Shown: positions 1-7,131, counted from the stretch's first letter. The stretch: 7,963 nt of DNA from an uncultured Fimbriimonadales bacterium (GCA_937934465.1 CALGZO010000216.1:1-7963), one strand, 5' to 3'. Numbers and translations are program-made. Notes: a model not told the origin generated them from the sequence alone.

Positions 1-1038
1 ATCAGGTTGGAAGCGTATGCCGATTTCATGCTCGCGCTTGGTCAGGTCGCGATAGAAGTTGGTGGGGTGGATTGCTTCCGTGAGGCACCAAGTGGCGCGC
101 ACGCCTGTAAGCGTCAGCAGGTGGTTGAGCGGCGTCTCGTAGTCGGCGCACTCGGCGTCGGACGCGATGCTCAGCACGCTCACGGCGGGGGCAAACTTGG
201 GATAGTACCAGAACATCGGAGTGACCTCGCCGCGCTGCTGTCCCGCCCACAGAACGGCGCGTAGAAGGCTTTCCACCCACCAATCGGCGACAGGCTTGGC
301 GAAGCAGAGTTGGTGTTCTTCGCAGGGCGCGCGGTCGAGATACCAATCCAGTCGTGTGGCGTCTTCGATGCGGAGGGTGAGTGTGTCGTCGGGCGACGCG
401 TCGGGCGGCGGCAGGGTCGGTTCGCTCACGGGGCGCCCGATTTGAATCCGCGTAAGCGTCTCGCCCAGGTGCACGGCGTAGAGCAGCGCGTGTCCTGCGC
501 CGACGGCGCGGTGGGTGAGAGCAGGCAGTTCGGTGTCGCGCCCGTGCGGGTCGAGCCAGCGCGCCCAGATGTCGGTGGCGTCTTGCGCCTCCACCGCCGC
601 GCCGCCGAAACCGTGCATCAGCCCCCACTCGCGCAGGAATACAGGGTTCTCGCGTTCGGAGTAGGCGTACCCCTCGCTGAGGTGCATCGGCGCGCCGTTG
701 GGCAACAATTTCGGCGCGACGCCCAGCAGGTCGGGCGCGTCGCACGGGCTACCTATCGCAATCCACACGCCGCCGCCCTCCAGAAACTGCTGCAACGCGA
801 AGCGCGTCTCATCGCCGAACACGCCGCGCCCAACGGTAATCAGCACGCTTAAGTGGGGCAACCGCAGCGGCAACTCCGCTGGCAACAGCCAATCGACGAG
901 GAAGCCTGCATGCGCCAATCGGTAGCATGCAAACATCTCGTACATCGGCGCGTTCAAAGGTACAACGCCGCCGCCCAGTCGTCCCGTCGCGCCCATCGGA
1001 CATACGCCCACGCGCGTCCATCGCCAAGTGGCGTTCAT
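1..1038 (-). CDS. GATase-like plus NodB-like polysaccharide deacetylase protein, 3' end missing
   Basis: This frame is open from an ATG at 1038 to the left edge (346 residues, no stop), so the gene is cut by the window and its C-terminus is unseen. Residues about 20-175 look like a class I glutamine-amidotransferase/ThuA-like alpha-beta domain: a strand-rich stretch ITVGRGVFGDETRFALQQFL (67-86), then EGGGVWIAIGSP (87-98), typical of the 'GG.v.i..G' turn. From about residue 285 a NodB-type deacetylase domain begins: SVLSIASDAEC (287-297; D294 and E296 at the usual metal-binding Asp motif), GVRATWCL (312-319), HEIG (337-340). The family removes N-acetyl groups from polysaccharides, often at the cell surface. 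After HEIG the usual His-x-x-x-His metal ligands are replaced by RFQPD, so activity is doubtful. No signal peptide is seen. GGAG lies only 2 bases before the ATG, and a GTG directly precedes it, so the start is moderately sure. Other long frames here on both strands are compositional shadows. Confidence 0.75.
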   Translation of the reverse strand, partial: MNATWRWTRVGVCPMGATGRLGGGVVPLNAPMYEMFACYRLAHAGFLVDWLLPAELPLRLPHLSVLITVGRGVFGDETRFALQQFLEGGGVWIAIGSPCDAPDLLGVAPKLLPNGAPMHLSEGYAYSERENPVFLREWGLMHGFGGAAVEAQDATDIWARWLDPHGRDTELPALTHRAVGAGHALLYAVHLGETLTRIQIGRPVSEPTLPPPDASPDDTLTLRIEDATRLDWYLDRAPCEEHQLCFAKPVADWWVESLLRAVLWAGQQRGEVTPMFWYYPKFAPAVSVLSIASDAECADYETPLNHLLTLTGVRATWCLTEAIHPTNFYRDLTKREHEIGIRFQPD

Positions 1039-1049
1039 CACTCCAAAGA

Positions 1050-1055
1050 ATTATC
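1050..1055 (-). promoter_or_regulatory. possible -10 box for the deacetylase-like gene
   Basis: On the minus strand GATAAT lies 11 bases before the ATG at 1038, in an AT-rich 55-base gap that stands out from the GC-rich surroundings. The hexamer 17 bases further upstream is TTAATT, a poor -35 match. If used, transcription would begin only a few bases before the start codon. The gene could equally be read through from the PLP-enzyme gene. Confidence 0.25.
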
Positions 1056-1093
1056 GGCGCGATGATTAGAAAAATTAAATGCAACCGAGCGGC

Positions 1094-2371
1094 TCACATT
1101 TTGTCTAACGCCTGTTTCAGGTCCAGCACCAAGTCTTCGGGATGCTCCACGCCGACGGAGAGGCGTATTAGTGCGTCGGTGATTCCGAAGGCGCGTTGGG
1201 TCTCCTTCGGCATATCGGCGTGGGTCATCGTCGCGGGATGCTCCGCCAGCGATTCGGTGCTGCCCAAGCTCACAGCGAGTTTGATGAGCTTCAAGGCGTT
1301 CAGCAGCCGAAACGCTTCCGCTTCGCCGCCGACCACCTCGAACGAGATCATACCGCCGGGCGCGAGGCACTGCTTGCGGTACAGCGCGAACTGCGGATGC
1401 TCCTCGCGCAAGTGCCCCAAGTAATACACCCTCTGCACTTTGGGGTGGTCGGCTAAGAAGTCGGCGACATAGCGCGCATTCTTCATCTGCGCGGTCATCC
1501 GCAGTTTGAGCGTCTCCAGGCTACGCAGCAGCAGCCAGCCCGTCCACGGACCCGCCATCGTGCCCAAGAAGGTGCGTAGGGTCTTCACGGGAGCGAGTTT
1601 CTGCTTGCTGCCCAAGCACGCGCCTGCAATCAGGTCGCTGTGCCCGCCGATGTACTTCGTGGCGGAGTATAGCACGAGGTGCGCGCCGTGCTTCAGGGGA
1701 TGTTGCCACAGGGGACCCAGGAAGGTGTTATCGACCGCCACGACCACCTCGCGTCCTTGTGGGGCGTATCGCTGCGCCAACTGGCTGCAGAACTCGATGT
1801 CCACCAGCGCGTTGGTGGGGTTGGCGGGCGTTTCGATGTAAATCATCGCCAATCGGTCGCGCAGGGGGCTATCCGCTAAGATGGCTTCCACATGCTCGTT
1901 TGGCGCGCCTGCTGGGAACGGCAGCGCGTGGATGCCGAACTGGCTCAACACGCTTCGAAACAGGTGGTCGGTTCCGCCGTAGAGCGGCTCGTTGTGGAAA
2001 ATTAGGTCGCCCGGACGCACATACGCCAGCACAGTGGTGGCAATCGCCGCCATGCCGCTCTCGAACACGGCGCCGTCTTCCGCCTCGTCCCACAGGCACA
2101 GACGGTCTTCCAAAATCTCCAGGTCGGGATTGTTGATACGGCTGTAGATTAAGCCAATCTCCTCATTCGGGCGCGGTGGGCGCAGTCCGTAGGCGAGTTC
2201 GAAGAACGCCTTGCCCTCCTCCGCCGTCTTGAACACGAAAGTCGAGGTTTGGAAGATAGGGCACTTAATCGCGCCTTCCGAGAGCTCAGGTTTGTAGCCG
2301 TAGCCCATCATCAGGCTTTCGGGATGTAGCGGCACGCCGTCGATGTAGCCTTCTGGTTTTCGTTCTGTCAT
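1094..2371 (-). CDS. cystathionine gamma-synthase family PLP-dependent enzyme
   Basis: A complete 425-residue cytoplasmic enzyme of the Cys/Met metabolism PLP family (fold type I), which runs gamma-replacement or gamma/beta-elimination on homoserine esters, cystathionine or methionine. Visible family residues: YSRINNP (76-82; Tyr and Arg that hold the PLP phosphate of the partner subunit), SGMAAI (105-110), PLYGGT (129-134; Tyr131 stacks on PLP), VDNTF (213-217; Asp214 pairs with the pyridine nitrogen), SATKYIGGHSD (236-246; Lys239 forms the Schiff base), SLGSTESLAEHPATMTH (368-384) and IRLSVGVE (402-409; Arg403 for the substrate carboxylate). The set is complete, so it should be active. Gly occupies the position where classical methionine gamma-lyases carry a Cys after YG, arguing against that activity, but cystathionine synthase, lyase or O-acetylhomoserine sulfhydrylase cannot be separated by eye. 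An insertion-like segment (about 61-73) precedes YSR, as in an atypical subgroup annotated only as 'CGS family'. GAGG six bases before the ATG supports the start. Confidence 0.93.
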   Translation of the reverse strand: MTERKPEGYIDGVPLHPESLMMGYGYKPELSEGAIKCPIFQTSTFVFKTAEEGKAFFELAYGLRPPRPNEEIGLIYSRINNPDLEILEDRLCLWDEAEDGAVFESGMAAIATTVLAYVRPGDLIFHNEPLYGGTDHLFRSVLSQFGIHALPFPAGAPNEHVEAILADSPLRDRLAMIYIETPANPTNALVDIEFCSQLAQRYAPQGREVVVAVDNTFLGPLWQHPLKHGAHLVLYSATKYIGGHSDLIAGACLGSKQKLAPVKTLRTFLGTMAGPWTGWLLLRSLETLKLRMTAQMKNARYVADFLADHPKVQRVYYLGHLREEHPQFALYRKQCLAPGGMISFEVVGGEAEAFRLLNALKLIKLAVSLGSTESLAEHPATMTHADMPKETQRAFGITDALIRLSVGVEHPEDLVLDLKQALDKM

Positions 2372-2394
2372 CGTCGACCTCGCAACACACGCTT

Positions 2395-2400
2395 ATTTTA
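2395..2400 (-). promoter_or_regulatory. candidate -10 box for the PLP-enzyme gene
   Basis: Minus-strand TAAAAT ends 23 bases before the ATG at 2371, leaving room for a short leader that contains the GAGG ribosome-binding site. The -35 region is weak (TTCCCA at 16-base spacing). It sits in the 112-base gap after the lipoprotein gene, which suggests the enzyme can be transcribed separately. Confidence 0.35.
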
Positions 2401-2401
2401 C

Positions 2402-2420
2402 CCCAACAAGAGTAGTTGGG
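2402..2420. repeat. small inverted repeat in the promoter spacer
   Basis: CCCAAC (2402-2407) and GTTGGG (2415-2420) form a perfect 6-base inverted repeat around a 7-base centre, directly upstream of the TAAAAT box on the minus strand. No T-run follows on the minus strand, the strand transcribed on both sides, so it is a poor intrinsic terminator. It could be an operator half-site pair or chance. Confidence 0.3.
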
Positions 2421-2483
2421 AATCTATTCGTCGGCGTCCCTGATAACCCTGGGGTTGTGTTGGCGAAGACGCTGACGCGACAG

Positions 2484-3374
2484 CTACTCTAAGTTCACGA
2501 CGCCCAAGTCGATAGTTGCCGTGAGACTGACAACATTCACGGTGCGTTCGGCAGTGCGCGTTTCTTTTGTGAACACCAAGCGGTACTGCGCGGGCAGCAG
2601 CCAGAGTTGGAACGCGCCGTTGGGCTGTGTGAGGATGACCGATTCGAGAGGCGCGGGCGCGTTGGGCGGGGTGTAGATGTCGATGCGCACGCCCACAGCG
2701 TCGCCGAGCGGCACACGCGCCACGCCGCGCACATTGCCAGGCTGCCCAGGCGGGTTGTCGTCCACTTCCGAGAGCAGCAGGATGTCGCCCACATCCATCA
2801 CGCCGTCGATGACAGGCGCGTCGGCTAAGAATCGGCGCGGAATGTAGCCTGCTTTGCGCACTTCGCCTTCGGGGTCTAACACGCCCTCTGGGTCGTAGGC
2901 GACGCCGTTGAGCGTGAACCGCCCTGTGGTGGGATTGCTGAGCGTGCGCTGTCCGAGCAAGGCGACGCCTGCCTCACCAATCACTTGCTGGGTGAGCGCG
3001 TCCACCACGCGCCCCTGCACGGCAATCGTCTGCGCGCCGACATATAAATCGCCCAAATCCACCGTTGCGCCTGCTTGTAGGGGGGGCAGGTTGAAGGTGA
3101 AGTCGGGCAGTCCGGGGGTGCGCACGGTCAGCTGGCGTGCGTCGGTGGGGACACGCAGTTGGAACGCGCCCTCCTGCGTGCTGGTGCGTACGCTTTGCGC
3201 GCCCACGATGACGGTCGCGGCGGGGTTCGGCGGCTGACCCGTGCTGACCAGCACAACGCGCCCTTGCAGCAGCGTCGAGGGACCGAACGCGCCACCCCCG
3301 CCGCCGCCGCAGCCACTCAGAACGCCAACAATAAGCAACGCCAAGAAGCCGTAGAGTATCCGCATGGTGTTCAC
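2484..3374 (-). CDS. lipoprotein with three Ig-like carboxypeptidase-regulatory-type repeats
   Basis: A 296-residue protein with a lipoprotein signal: Arg, a hydrophobic stretch (6-19), then LSGC with the acylated Cys at 22, followed by six glycines as a tether. Three repeats follow, each opening like a CarboxypepD_reg Ig-fold domain and closing with a similar strand: LQGRVVLVSTGQ to VDLGDLYVG (about 36-113), VQGRVVDALTQQ to MDVGDILL (119-200) and VRGVARVPLGDA to IDLGVVNLE (215-296). Such domains are structural or binding modules, with no catalytic residues to look for. The start is a GTG whose bases overlap the TGA of the upstream gene (GTGA, 3371-3374), a mark of translational coupling. An ATG three codons in (3365) would leave the signal peptide intact and is an alternative. 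Neither start has a good ribosome-binding site, which fits coupling. It probably works at the envelope together with the large secreted protein encoded just before it. The exact function is unknown. Confidence 0.85.
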   Translation of the reverse strand: MNTMRILYGFLALLIVGVLSGCGGGGGGAFGPSTLLQGRVVLVSTGQPPNPAATVIVGAQSVRTSTQEGAFQLRVPTDARQLTVRTPGLPDFTFNLPPLQAGATVDLGDLYVGAQTIAVQGRVVDALTQQVIGEAGVALLGQRTLSNPTTGRFTLNGVAYDPEGVLDPEGEVRKAGYIPRRFLADAPVIDGVMDVGDILLLSEVDDNPPGQPGNVRGVARVPLGDAVGVRIDIYTPPNAPAPLESVILTQPNGAFQLWLLPAQYRLVFTKETRTAERTVNVVSLTATIDLGVVNLE

Positions 3375-6300
3375 CGTGTGAGTAGGATTGGAGTCGCCGC
3401 GCGTGTGATGCGCCCATCGCTATCGATTGCCTCGATATGCGCTGTGTAGCTGCCTGGGGGCAGGGCGCGTTCGTGCTGGTCGCGCCCGTTCCAGAGGAGG
3501 CTTTGTGCGCCTGCGCTGGCTGCGCGGCTGGGCGTGAGCGTGCGCACCAGCTCGCCGCGTGCGTTGCGGATTTCCGCGCGCACGGTCGCCTCGCCCGTGA
3601 GTTGGAACTGGATGGTCGCGCCGCCGCTGCGCGTGGTCGTCACCGCGAGGTTCGTGATACGCACGGGCGCGGCGTGGCTCGGCTCAAGCGCCACGCGCAA
3701 GAGTTGTGTCTGCGTCGGGGTGAAGCGGTAGAACTCGCGTTGGCGCATATCGACGCGCTCGCCTGTGATGGGGTTCTCCAAGTAGATTCGCCAGCGTCGC
3801 GGGGTGTTCTCAGGCACGCGCCAGGCGAGGGTATGCTCGCGGTTGGGTTCGGCGGGCACAATCTGGAGCGTCCATTCCTGACGCCCGCTGTTGGGGTGAA
3901 CCGCTTGCGCGAGCAGCTCGCCGTTGTCGGCGCGGACTCCGAACGCGCTCATACCAGGCAGGGGGGGCGGCGCGTCGTGATTGTGGACGCGGGTGCGCGC
4001 GGCGGAATCCACGCCAATCGTGGCGACGCCGCCGCCCACAGACGACTGTAAAATCAGCGTCATCGTCCAAGCAGGCTGCGCCTCCGCAAGGCGCGTGCGC
4101 GACGCGCCGCTAATGGGCGGCGGGATGAGCAGCGTCACTCCCTCTGGACGCAGCACGCGCACCCAATAAGCGCGTCCCGGCTCCAACTGGCTCGCCTGCT
4201 GATAGGTCCCGAATGTGCCGAGCGTCCAGACGCGGCTGCCCACCAGCGGCGGCTCGCCCCCCAACGACTCGGTCGCCGTCTCCCACGAGACGGGCGCGCT
4301 GAACTGATGCACCACCTGCAGGCTTCCGAGCGGCACAGGCTGATTGAACGGCACGCCCACGAGGTTCCACCCCGGCTGCAGCGCAATCGCGAAGGGGCGG
4401 TCGGTCGGCGCGGGTTCGCCTTGCACAGTGACATTGATCGGGCTGCCCAGCTGCAGGAAGTATCCGACGCCGGGCGCAGGCGGCGGCGTTTCGGGGTAGT
4501 AAGCGTACTCGAACCGTTCCTGACGCCACTGGGCGAGACGCAGCTGGTTCGCGGGGATATTCAGCAGTTGCGCCATATCGGTTTGGAACGGGCGCAACGG
4601 CAGGCTAATCATGTGCAACCCCGCAGGGCGATTGAGATTGAAACTGCCTGCGGGTGGGTTCAGGGTCGCCTGCACATAGTGGAAGCCGACGCCTGTGTTG
4701 GCGCGCCAGACGCCGACCTGCGCGCCTTGCGCGTTGTAGAAGGTCAGCGTGGCGACGCGCTCGCGCGCCAGCGTCTCGTCGCTGAGCCGCAGCCCGAACG
4801 CGCCGTTGGTGACGGGCGCGCTGCGCGTCTCCGCGCCTGCCTGCACTTCTACCGTGCCGTTCTCCAATCCGAACACCACGCCGAAGAAGTTGTTGCGGAA
4901 GTTGACGCCCTGCACCTTGCTGCTGGGGTAGTAGATGCGCACGCCTTCCGTGCCGACGCTGAAGTCTACCGTCAGACGCTGATTGGCGGTCTCTGAGCCT
5001 ACAAAGCTGGGCACAACCGCGCCTGTGCCCACGCGAATATCCACCCGCTCATACTGCGGCGAGAGGGTCAGACGATTGAAGTTGTAATCCCAGTAGACGG
5101 GGTAGCTGGTCCCGTTGAGCAGGGTTTCATCCCAGCGGTTGCCGACGCGCGTGGTCTGGAAGTAGGTCAGGAACACAGTGAACACCGCCTGCTCGTCGGG
5201 CTGCAACCCTGAGGCGTAGGGGAACACCTGCGCGTGCAGTTTGCGTCCGTAGGTCACGCTGGTATCCAAGATATACTGTCGGCGCGCCCACTGTTCGAAC
5301 GGTACGCCCTCCACAGTTGGGTTCGGGTTGCCTGCGAGGGCGGCGAGCGTTTGACGCGCGAGGTTCAGTAGCGCCGCCGAGTCGCCCCGAAGCGCAGGCG
5401 TGTAGTTCTGATAGTACCGCTGATTGAACTCGCGGAAGAAGGTGGGGTACTCGGTAGCGATTTTGAGCCAGACGGAGCCTGCCATCTGATAGCGCACCAG
5501 CCACAGCCCGCCTGTGGTACCCCCAGCGATGGGCGGCTGACGCAGCGACGGCGCGATGAAGCTCGGACTGCCCAGCGTCGGCTGGTTCCACGCATCGTAA
5601 TACGGGCGGGCGTCGTAGGTATTGTCCAGCGTCTGGTCGATGAACTCCGCGTTGAGTCCAGCAAGGCTGCGGAAGGCGGGGCTACGCGCGATACGCGCTG
5701 TGACCGCGCGGGCGAACCCCGCCTCCCACGCATCGTAGAACGGCGCAACATCGGCGTGGAACGCTTGCACCACCAAGTTCAGCAGGTTCACAGCCGCCGC
5801 CTCGCGCGAGTTGTAAATGGGGAACAGGAACCGATTATTGCTCACATCGTAGATTCCGCCCACGACCGCGTCGCGGTCGCCAATCGTGTCGTCGTAGTTC
5901 ACCACCTGAATGGTGAGCGTGCGCGCGGGCTTGCCGTACTCGGCTTCCACGAGCGCAGGCGCGGCGTTCAGCACCGTCTGTAGTAGCGCCCGATACGCGG
6001 CGGGGAACGGGTCGTCGCCGTCCACAATCTGAAAGCTCAGCGAGCCGTTGCCCAGACCGTCCGAGCGCGTGCGCGCCGGCAGAATCAGCTCGCCGTTGCG
6101 CCGTAGCACCACCGTATGTAGGATGGGCAGCCGATACTCTTCGGGCAGCAGTCCGAGCTGTTTGTAGAGGCGGATTTGCGCCCGCGCGCCCTGAATCTGC
6201 GCGCGAGTCGCCTGCTCCACGCGGGCGCGTATGAGCCGATCCACCGCTTCAGGCGACCGACCCACACGGTCGATGTCCACCACAATCACATGTTGCGGTC

Positions 6301-6415
6301 CGTTGCTTATCGTCTCGAAGGGACGGTTCACCAGATTGCGGTAGACTTGCGCGGGCGTAGTCGCTGCAATCACTGTCGCCAACGCCGTCAGTGTCCATTT
6401 CATTCCTGCGTTCAT
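3371..6415 (-). CDS. large secreted protein, degenerate peptidase-like region and C-terminal FlgD-like domain
   Basis: A 1014-residue exported protein. The frame extends up to an ATG at 6466, but the ATG at 6415 is preferred: GAGAGGG lies 4 bases before it, and it gives a clean signal peptide (Lys6, hydrophobic core 8-18, likely cleavage after TTPA at 22). Residues about 23-400 are mixed alpha/beta. The segment VNLLNLVVQAFHADVAPF (209-226) followed by DAWEAGFARAV (228-238) resembles the HExxH helix and the downstream EG.A.. helix of gluzincin metallopeptidases, with the HExxH positions changed to N, L and Q. The helix around RYQMAGSVWLKI (308-319) fits such a fold. From about 480 the protein is beta-rich. 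AGLHMISLPLRPF (598-610), GWNLVGVPFNQP (682-693) and GRAYWVRV (747-754) are the 'GWNLVGxPF ... YWV' type found in surface proteins. Residues about 919-1014 look like a FlgD Ig-like domain (VRAEIRNARGELVRTL, then LLWNGRDQHERALPPGSYTA). Location is periplasmic, cell-surface or extracellular. Substrate and role are not recognised. Confidence 0.85.
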   Translation of the reverse strand: MNAGMKWTLTALATVIAATTPAQVYRNLVNRPFETISNGPQHVIVVDIDRVGRSPEAVDRLIRARVEQATRAQIQGARAQIRLYKQLGLLPEEYRLPILHTVVLRRNGELILPARTRSDGLGNGSLSFQIVDGDDPFPAAYRALLQTVLNAAPALVEAEYGKPARTLTIQVVNYDDTIGDRDAVVGGIYDVSNNRFLFPIYNSREAAAVNLLNLVVQAFHADVAPFYDAWEAGFARAVTARIARSPAFRSLAGLNAEFIDQTLDNTYDARPYYDAWNQPTLGSPSFIAPSLRQPPIAGGTTGGLWLVRYQMAGSVWLKIATEYPTFFREFNQRYYQNYTPALRGDSAALLNLARQTLAALAGNPNPTVEGVPFEQWARRQYILDTSVTYGRKLHAQVFPYASGLQPDEQAVFTVFLTYFQTTRVGNRWDETLLNGTSYPVYWDYNFNRLTLSPQYERVDIRVGTGAVVPSFVGSETANQRLTVDFSVGTEGVRIYYPSSKVQGVNFRNNFFGVVFGLENGTVEVQAGAETRSAPVTNGAFGLRLSDETLARERVATLTFYNAQGAQVGVWRANTGVGFHYVQATLNPPAGSFNLNRPAGLHMISLPLRPFQTDMAQLLNIPANQLRLAQWRQERFEYAYYPETPPPAPGVGYFLQLGSPINVTVQGEPAPTDRPFAIALQPGWNLVGVPFNQPVPLGSLQVVHQFSAPVSWETATESLGGEPPLVGSRVWTLGTFGTYQQASQLEPGRAYWVRVLRPEGVTLLIPPPISGASRTRLAEAQPAWTMTLILQSSVGGGVATIGVDSAARTRVHNHDAPPPLPGMSAFGVRADNGELLAQAVHPNSGRQEWTLQIVPAEPNREHTLAWRVPENTPRRWRIYLENPITGERVDMRQREFYRFTPTQTQLLRVALEPSHAAPVRITNLAVTTTRSGGATIQFQLTGEATVRAEIRNARGELVRTLTPSRAASAGAQSLLWNGRDQHERALPPGSYTAHIEAIDSDGRITRAATPILLTR

Positions 6416-6445
6416 CGTTCCCTCTCTTAGACGCGCGAGGCGTGT

Positions 6446-6459
6446 AGGGGTTTTCCCCT
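6446..6459. repeat. perfect hairpin AGGGG-TTTT-CCCCT in the divergent region
   Basis: A 5-base perfect inverted repeat with a T4 loop lies between the candidate minus-strand -10 box and the ribosome-binding site of the large secreted protein gene. It would overlap the likely minus-strand transcription start, so an operator or a 5'-end stabilising hairpin is possible. It has no T-tract to act as a terminator. Confidence 0.4.
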
Positions 6460-6461
6460 GA

Positions 6462-6467
6462 ATCATA
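6462..6467 (-). promoter_or_regulatory. candidate -10 box for the secreted protein/lipoprotein unit
   Basis: Minus-strand TATGAT, one mismatch from TATAAT, lies 46 bases upstream of the preferred ATG at 6415. The -35 region at normal spacing is poor (GGGTGT), so activator help may be needed. This box contains the ATG at 6466, which argues against that codon being the true start. Confidence 0.35.
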
Positions 6468-6492
6468 CCTGAGCCTCTGCAAAAACACCCCC

Positions 6493-6521
6493 TTGACGCC
6501 GATGATTTTAAGAGGTATACT
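6493..6521 (+). promoter_or_regulatory. sigma-70 type promoter of the TPR-yggT-divIVA operon
   Basis: TTGACG (6493-6498) and TATACT (6516-6521) are separated by exactly 17 bases, each differing from consensus at one position. The -10 box ends only 12 bases before the ATG at 6534, so the predicted transcript start (about 6528) gives a leader of roughly 6 bases. The AGGGTAAGG stretch (6523-6531) resembles a ribosome-binding site, but its 5' half would lie outside such a transcript. Confidence 0.75.
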
Positions 6522-6533
6522 TAGGGTAAGGCT

Positions 6534-7121
6534 ATGCGAAACCTACTACTGATTGTGGGCTGTGCGCTATTATTGGGTTGCAGTGGAGCGCAGACCAAGC
6601 CGCCAGAGGCAGTGCAACGCAAGTTGAGCGCGATTCGCGAGTTGACCGAGTACCGCTTGGTGCAGCTTGCCGACGAGTATTGGCACGAAGGCGCACACTA
6701 CAAGACGATGGCGCTGATGTTCGTGCTGATGGAATATGACCCACGCGATGTGGAGAACATCGGCAGCCTTGCGTGGCTGTTGGACGGCTACGGTGAACAC
6801 GCCCGCGCGATTCAAGTCTACCAGCGCGGTATCCGCTTGAACCCGAACCGCTACGACCTCTACTACGACTTGGGCTACGCCTACTTCAACAAGCGTCAAT
6901 ACGAGCAAGCGCTGCCCTATCTGGAGAAAGCCGCCAACTTCGACAACGCGCCCCAGTTCGTCTGGAAGACGCTCGCACACTGCTACGAACGCTTGGGGCG
7001 TCTGCAGGAATCGTTGCAAGCGTGGCAGAAAGCGAAGCAGTTAGACCCCAGCGACGCCGCCGTGGAACCGAACCTGCAGCGCGTGCGTAGGAAACAGGAA
7101 GAGGAACGCGCTCAGCAATAG
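6534..7121 (+). CDS. TPR-repeat lipoprotein
   Basis: A 195-residue envelope lipoprotein. Its signal is short: Arg2, hydrophobic residues 4-14, then LLGC with the acylated Cys at 16, which fixes the start at this ATG. The mature part is almost entirely helical with about four tetratricopeptide repeats: 41-70 (ends YDP), 74-104 (AWLLDGYGEHARAIQVYQRG, then LNP), 105-138 (DLGYAYFNKRQYEQALPYLE) and 141-173 (TLAHCYERLGRLQESLQAWQ, then LDP). A charged tail follows (KQEEERAQQ). TPR arrays bind partner proteins; no catalytic motif is present. It is the first gene of a three-gene operon, followed after 10 bases by yggT, whose ribosome-binding site overlaps this stop codon. Context suggests an envelope scaffold linked to cell division or wall growth. 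That role is inferred, not visible in the sequence. Confidence 0.9.
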   Translation: MRNLLLIVGCALLLGCSGAQTKPPEAVQRKLSAIRELTEYRLVQLADEYWHEGAHYKTMALMFVLMEYDPRDVENIGSLAWLLDGYGEHARAIQVYQRGIRLNPNRYDLYYDLGYAYFNKRQYEQALPYLEKAANFDNAPQFVWKTLAHCYERLGRLQESLQAWQKAKQLDPSDAAVEPNLQRVRRKQEEERAQQ

Positions 7122-7131
7122 GAGAGGCACT

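Noticed and set aside
26..745. Minus-strand 239-residue open frame
   Set aside because: Extremely Arg-rich low-quality translation lying in another frame over the deacetylase-like gene, whose own translation shows ordered domains; a GC-composition shadow.
310..852. Plus-strand 180-residue open frame
   Set aside because: Antisense to the deacetylase-like gene, no recognisable motif, no ribosome-binding site of note; a shadow.
2402..2420. Intrinsic terminator after the lipoprotein gene
   Set aside because: The 6-base stem has no following T-run on the minus strand (GTAAAATAAG follows), so it is not a credible rho-independent terminator.
3291..3311. GGC/CCG triplet run as a phase-variable repeat
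   Set aside because: It encodes the six-Gly tether after the lipobox Cys, a common lipoprotein feature; triplet changes would not shift the frame and the run is short.
4307..4996. Plus-strand 229-residue open frame inside the large secreted protein gene
   Set aside because: Antisense frame with His/Arg/Ala-rich composition and no domain signal; the minus-strand reading shows clear beta-domain motifs.
6416..6466. N-terminal extension of the large secreted protein to the ATG at 6466
   Set aside because: It would bury the signal peptide behind a charged leader, lacks a ribosome-binding site, and its ATG overlaps the candidate -10 box; the ATG at 6415 has GAGAGGG in place.
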